Shown one piece after another: positions 5,529-7,491 of a DNA stretch of 7,491 bases. The stretch's first letter is position 1. Every line of letters starts with the position of its first letter. The notes beneath the pieces were generated by a model that ran no database searches, had not been told where the DNA came from, and saw only the letters and a list, made by a program, of their open reading frames with translations. The DNA is from Candidatus Apopatocola equi (lineage in GTDB: Bacteria > Bacillota > Clostridia > Oscillospirales > Oscillospiraceae): positions 1-7,491 of the forward strand of contig JAGHSH010000229.1 of the NCBI GenBank assembly GCA_018065965.1, in the 5' to 3' direction. Made by a program: the position numbers and the translations under genes.

Positions 5529-6544
5529 ATGTACTTGTTACCGGCGGCGCCGGCTTCATCGGCTCCAACTTTCTCTTCTATATGCGAAAGGCGCACCCGG
5601 ATTATCGGCTGGTCTGTCTGGACAAGCTGACCTATGCGGGCAACCTCTCCACGCTCTCGCCGATGCTGGAGGACACGCAGTTCCGTTTTGTTCGCGCCGA
5701 TATCTGTGACCGGGAGGCCGTAGATGCGCTCTTTGAAGAGGAGCACTTCGATATGGCGGTGAATTTTGCCGCAGAGACTCACGTGGATCGCTCCATCGAA
5801 ACGCCGGAGCTTTTCCTGCAGACAAACATCATCGGCACCTCCGTGCTTATGGACGCCTGTCTGAAGCACGGTGTTTCCCGCTTCCATCAGGTCTCCACCG
5901 ATGAGGTCTACGGTGATCTGCCGCTGGACAGGCCGGAGCTTCTCTTCACGGAGGAAACGCCCCTGCGCACCTCCAGTCCCTACAGCAGCTCCAAGGCTGC
6001 AGCGGATTTGCTGGCGCTTTCCTATTTCCGTACCTACGGACTTCCGGTCACCGTCAGCCGCTGCTCCAACAATTACGGCCCCTACCAGTTCCCCGAAAAA
6101 CTCATCCCCCTCATGATCGCCAATGCCCTGCAGGAAAAGCCCCTGCCGGTCTACGGCTCAGGTCTCAACGTCCGGGACTGGCTCTATGTGGAGGATCACT
6201 GCAAGGCCATCGACCTGATTCTCCACGGGGGAAGTGTGGGCGAGGTCTACAACATCGGCGGGCACAACGAAATGCGGAATATTGATATCGTAAAGCTCAT
6301 CTGCCGCCTTTTAGGCAAGAGCGAGGAGCTGATCCGTTTTGTTCCCGACCGGAAAGGTCACGATCTCCGCTATGCCATCGACCCGGCCAAAATTCACCGT
6401 CAGCTGGGATGGCTTCCCGAAACGCCCTTTACGGCTGGCATTGAGAAAACCGTCCAATGGTATCTCGCCAACCGTTCCTGGTGGGAGGAGATTATCAGCG
6501 GAGATTACCGGGAATACTATGCAAGGATGTATGGCGGGCTATGA
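5525..6544 (+). CDS. rfbB: dTDP-glucose 4,6-dehydratase (RmlB/RfbB)
   Basis: This second enzyme of the pathway converts dTDP-D-glucose to dTDP-4-dehydro-6-deoxyglucose with tightly bound NAD+. It is a 339-residue extended SDR-family protein of normal length. The Rossmann motif is GGAGFIGSN (7-15). The substrate-binding HVDRS is at 86-90, and the catalytic STDEVYG at 124-130 holds T125, D126 and E127, with D126-E127 the acid/base pair that separates dehydratases from epimerases. Y153-x3-K157 is in SPYSSSKAAAD. SNNYGPYQFPEKLIP (181-195) and RKGHDLRYAID (276-286) complete the family fingerprint. GAGGAG at 5512-5517, inside the end of rfbA, provides a good ribosome site 7 bases before ATG 5525, and the 4-base overlap suggests translational coupling. 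The start of rfbD overlaps its stop in the same ATGA manner. Confidence 0.97.
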   Translation: MNVLVTGGAGFIGSNFLFYMRKAHPDYRLVCLDKLTYAGNLSTLSPMLEDTQFRFVRADICDREAVDALFEEEHFDMAVNFAAETHVDRSIETPELFLQTNIIGTSVLMDACLKHGVSRFHQVSTDEVYGDLPLDRPELLFTEETPLRTSSPYSSSKAAADLLALSYFRTYGLPVTVSRCSNNYGPYQFPEKLIPLMIANALQEKPLPVYGSGLNVRDWLYVEDHCKAIDLILHGGSVGEVYNIGGHNEMRNIDIVKLICRLLGKSEELIRFVPDRKGHDLRYAIDPAKIHRQLGWLPETPFTAGIEKTVQWYLANRSWWEEIISGDYREYYARMYGGL

Positions 6545-7446
6545 GAGTATTTGTTACCGGCGTAAACGGTCAGCTGGGTCACGATGTGCTGGCAGAGCTC
6601 CGAAGGCGGGGCATGGAAGCCATCGGTTCCGGCAGCGGCGAGGCATATACCGCAGCAGACAGCGGTCGGGAGTGTCCCTATGTCCGACTGGATATTACCG
6701 ATTCCTCTGCCGTTGAGAAAACGCTCACCTCCCTGCAGCCGGATGCCGTGATCCACTGCTCCGCTTGGACAGCGGTGGACGCCGCCGAGGAGGAAGAGAA
6801 CAGGCCGCGGGTCTATGCCCTGAATGTGACGGGGACGGAGAATCTGGCGGGAGTTTCCGAATCGATAGGCGCAAAGTTTGTATATTTAAGCACTGATTAT
6901 GTTTTCGGCGGTGCGGGTTCAGAACCGTTCAGCGCCGATTGCCGTGAATTTGCGCCGCTGAATTATTACGGAGAAACCAAGCTGCAGGGTGAAGAAGCGG
7001 TGCGCAGAATCTGCCGCCGCAGCTTTATCGTGCGTACCTCCTGGGTTTTCGGGATCAACGGAATCAACTTTGTTAAAACCATGCTCCGTGCCGGGAAAAA
7101 TCGCAGCAGTGTGCGGGTGGTCAATGACCAGATCGGCGCCCCCACCTATACCCGGGATCTTGCCGTCCTGCTGTGCGATATGCTCGGGAGCGAGCATTAC
7201 GGAACGTATCACGCCACCAACGAGGGGGGCTTTATTTCCTGGTACGATTTCTGTCGGGAATTTTACCGGCAGTACGGTCTTTCCACCGAAGTCATCCCGG
7301 TCACAACGGAGGAATACGGTCTCAGCAGGGCGGCAAGACCCAAAAACAGCCGTCTGAATACAGAAAAGCTCAAGGCCAACGGTTTTCACCCGCTGCCCGA
7401 CTGGCGGGACGCCGTTGCCCGGTTCTTAAAGGAGGCCGAGATCTGA
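6541..7446 (+). CDS. rfbD: dTDP-4-dehydrorhamnose reductase (RmlD/RfbD)
   Basis: This is the final enzyme, reducing dTDP-4-dehydro-L-rhamnose to dTDP-L-rhamnose with NAD(P)H. It is a 301-residue SDR protein. The nucleotide-binding loop is VTGVNGQLGHDV (5-16), followed by INDISPENSABLE-type family blocks: CSAWTAVDAAEEE (73-85), LSTDYVFGG (116-124), Y143-x3-K147 within NYYGETKLQGE, RTSWVFG (165-171), VNDQIGAPTY (194-203) and RPKNSRLNTEKL (266-277). In STDYVFGG the position after Phe, usually Asp, is Gly123, which is a mild departure with no obvious consequence. The frame is open 84 bases further upstream (from 6457) inside rfbB, but ATG 6541 gives the expected N-terminus MRVFVTG. Only a weak AAGGA (6523-6527) lies upstream, at long spacing, so expression probably depends on coupling to rfbB via the ATGA overlap. 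Its placement before rfbC, not after it, fits the A-B-D-C order seen in some Firmicutes. Confidence 0.96.
   Translation: MRVFVTGVNGQLGHDVLAELRRRGMEAIGSGSGEAYTAADSGRECPYVRLDITDSSAVEKTLTSLQPDAVIHCSAWTAVDAAEEEENRPRVYALNVTGTENLAGVSESIGAKFVYLSTDYVFGGAGSEPFSADCREFAPLNYYGETKLQGEEAVRRICRRSFIVRTSWVFGINGINFVKTMLRAGKNRSSVRVVNDQIGAPTYTRDLAVLLCDMLGSEHYGTYHATNEGGFISWYDFCREFYRQYGLSTEVIPVTTEEYGLSRAARPKNSRLNTEKLKANGFHPLPDWRDAVARFLKEAEI
7428..7435 (+). promoter_or_regulatory. Strong ribosome binding site of rfbC inside the end of rfbD
   Basis: AAAGGAGG matches the anti-Shine-Dalgarno sequence almost perfectly and lies 10 bases before ATG 7446. It supports a start that shares its A with the rfbD stop codon (TGATG). 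Confidence 0.75.
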
Positions 7447-7491
7447 TGGGACAGATACGCGTCACCCCTCTGGAAATTGAGGGTCTTTATG
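7446..7491 (+). CDS. rfbC: dTDP-4-dehydrorhamnose 3,5-epimerase (RmlC/RfbC), N-terminal fragment cut by window end
   Basis: Only 15 complete codons are present: MGQIRVTPLEIEGLY. This closely resembles the N-terminus of a common RmlC type (M-G-x-I-x-V-x-x-T-x-I-E-G-L-Y), although the usual Thr is Leu9. RmlC epimerises dTDP-4-dehydro-6-deoxyglucose at C3 and C5 and acts between RfbB and RfbD, so it is the one enzyme still needed to complete the pathway encoded here. A near-perfect Shine-Dalgarno and a 1-base overlap with rfbD support the start. The catalytic residues lie beyond the window, so identity rests on the N-terminus and operon context. Confidence 0.85.
   Translation, partial: MGQIRVTPLEIEGLY

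Noticed and set aside
6457..6540. Upstream extension of the rfbD frame inside rfbB
   Set aside because: RmlD proteins start directly at the Rossmann strand (M-x-x-x-V-T-G), which matches ATG 6541. The extension is shadow coding.

Overview
The window looks like a chromosomal segment of a moderately GC-rich member of the Firmicutes, probably a gut-type Clostridia. The reasons are A/G-rich Shine-Dalgarno sites at close spacing, sigma-A-like promoters, and protein families typical of that group (a YhfC-type membrane protease, small GyrI-like proteins, a short AlkD). This taxonomic guess is an inference from composition and gene style, not from a marker gene. All genes lie on the + strand and the segment is almost fully coding. 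There are no tRNA or rRNA genes, insertion sequences, CRISPR arrays or long repeats that I can see.

Region 1 (1-1004) holds the end of an unfinished gene, which reads like the ligand-binding C-terminus of a TetR-type repressor, followed closely by a YhfC-family intramembrane glutamic protease. Region 2 (about 980-4522) starts with a good extended -10 promoter embedded in the end of the protease gene. It runs through five closely spaced genes: a GyrI-like small-molecule-binding protein, an alpha/beta hydrolase, an AlkD-type DNA glycosylase, a DUF5131 (phage Gp37/Gp68, three-cysteine motif) protein and a GNAT acetyltransferase. No terminator-like hairpin separates them, so they probably form one transcription unit with a xenobiotic or DNA-damage flavour.

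Region 3 (about 4556-7491) is the dTDP-L-rhamnose operon in the order rfbA-rfbB-rfbD-rfbC. It has its own sigma-A-like promoter in the only sizeable intergenic gap (109 bases), and its genes overlap by 4, 4 and 1 bases. Together the four enzymes convert glucose-1-phosphate and dTTP to dTDP-L-rhamnose, the donor for rhamnose in cell-wall polysaccharides. The rfbC gene is cut by the window end after 15 codons.

The most interesting signal is the pairing of a GyrI-like protein with an AlkD-type glycosylase in one apparent operon. Members of these same two families are known to give protection against cyclopropane-type DNA alkylators, by hydrolysing the drug and excising the adduct respectively. 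Whether this cassette does that is a hypothesis.
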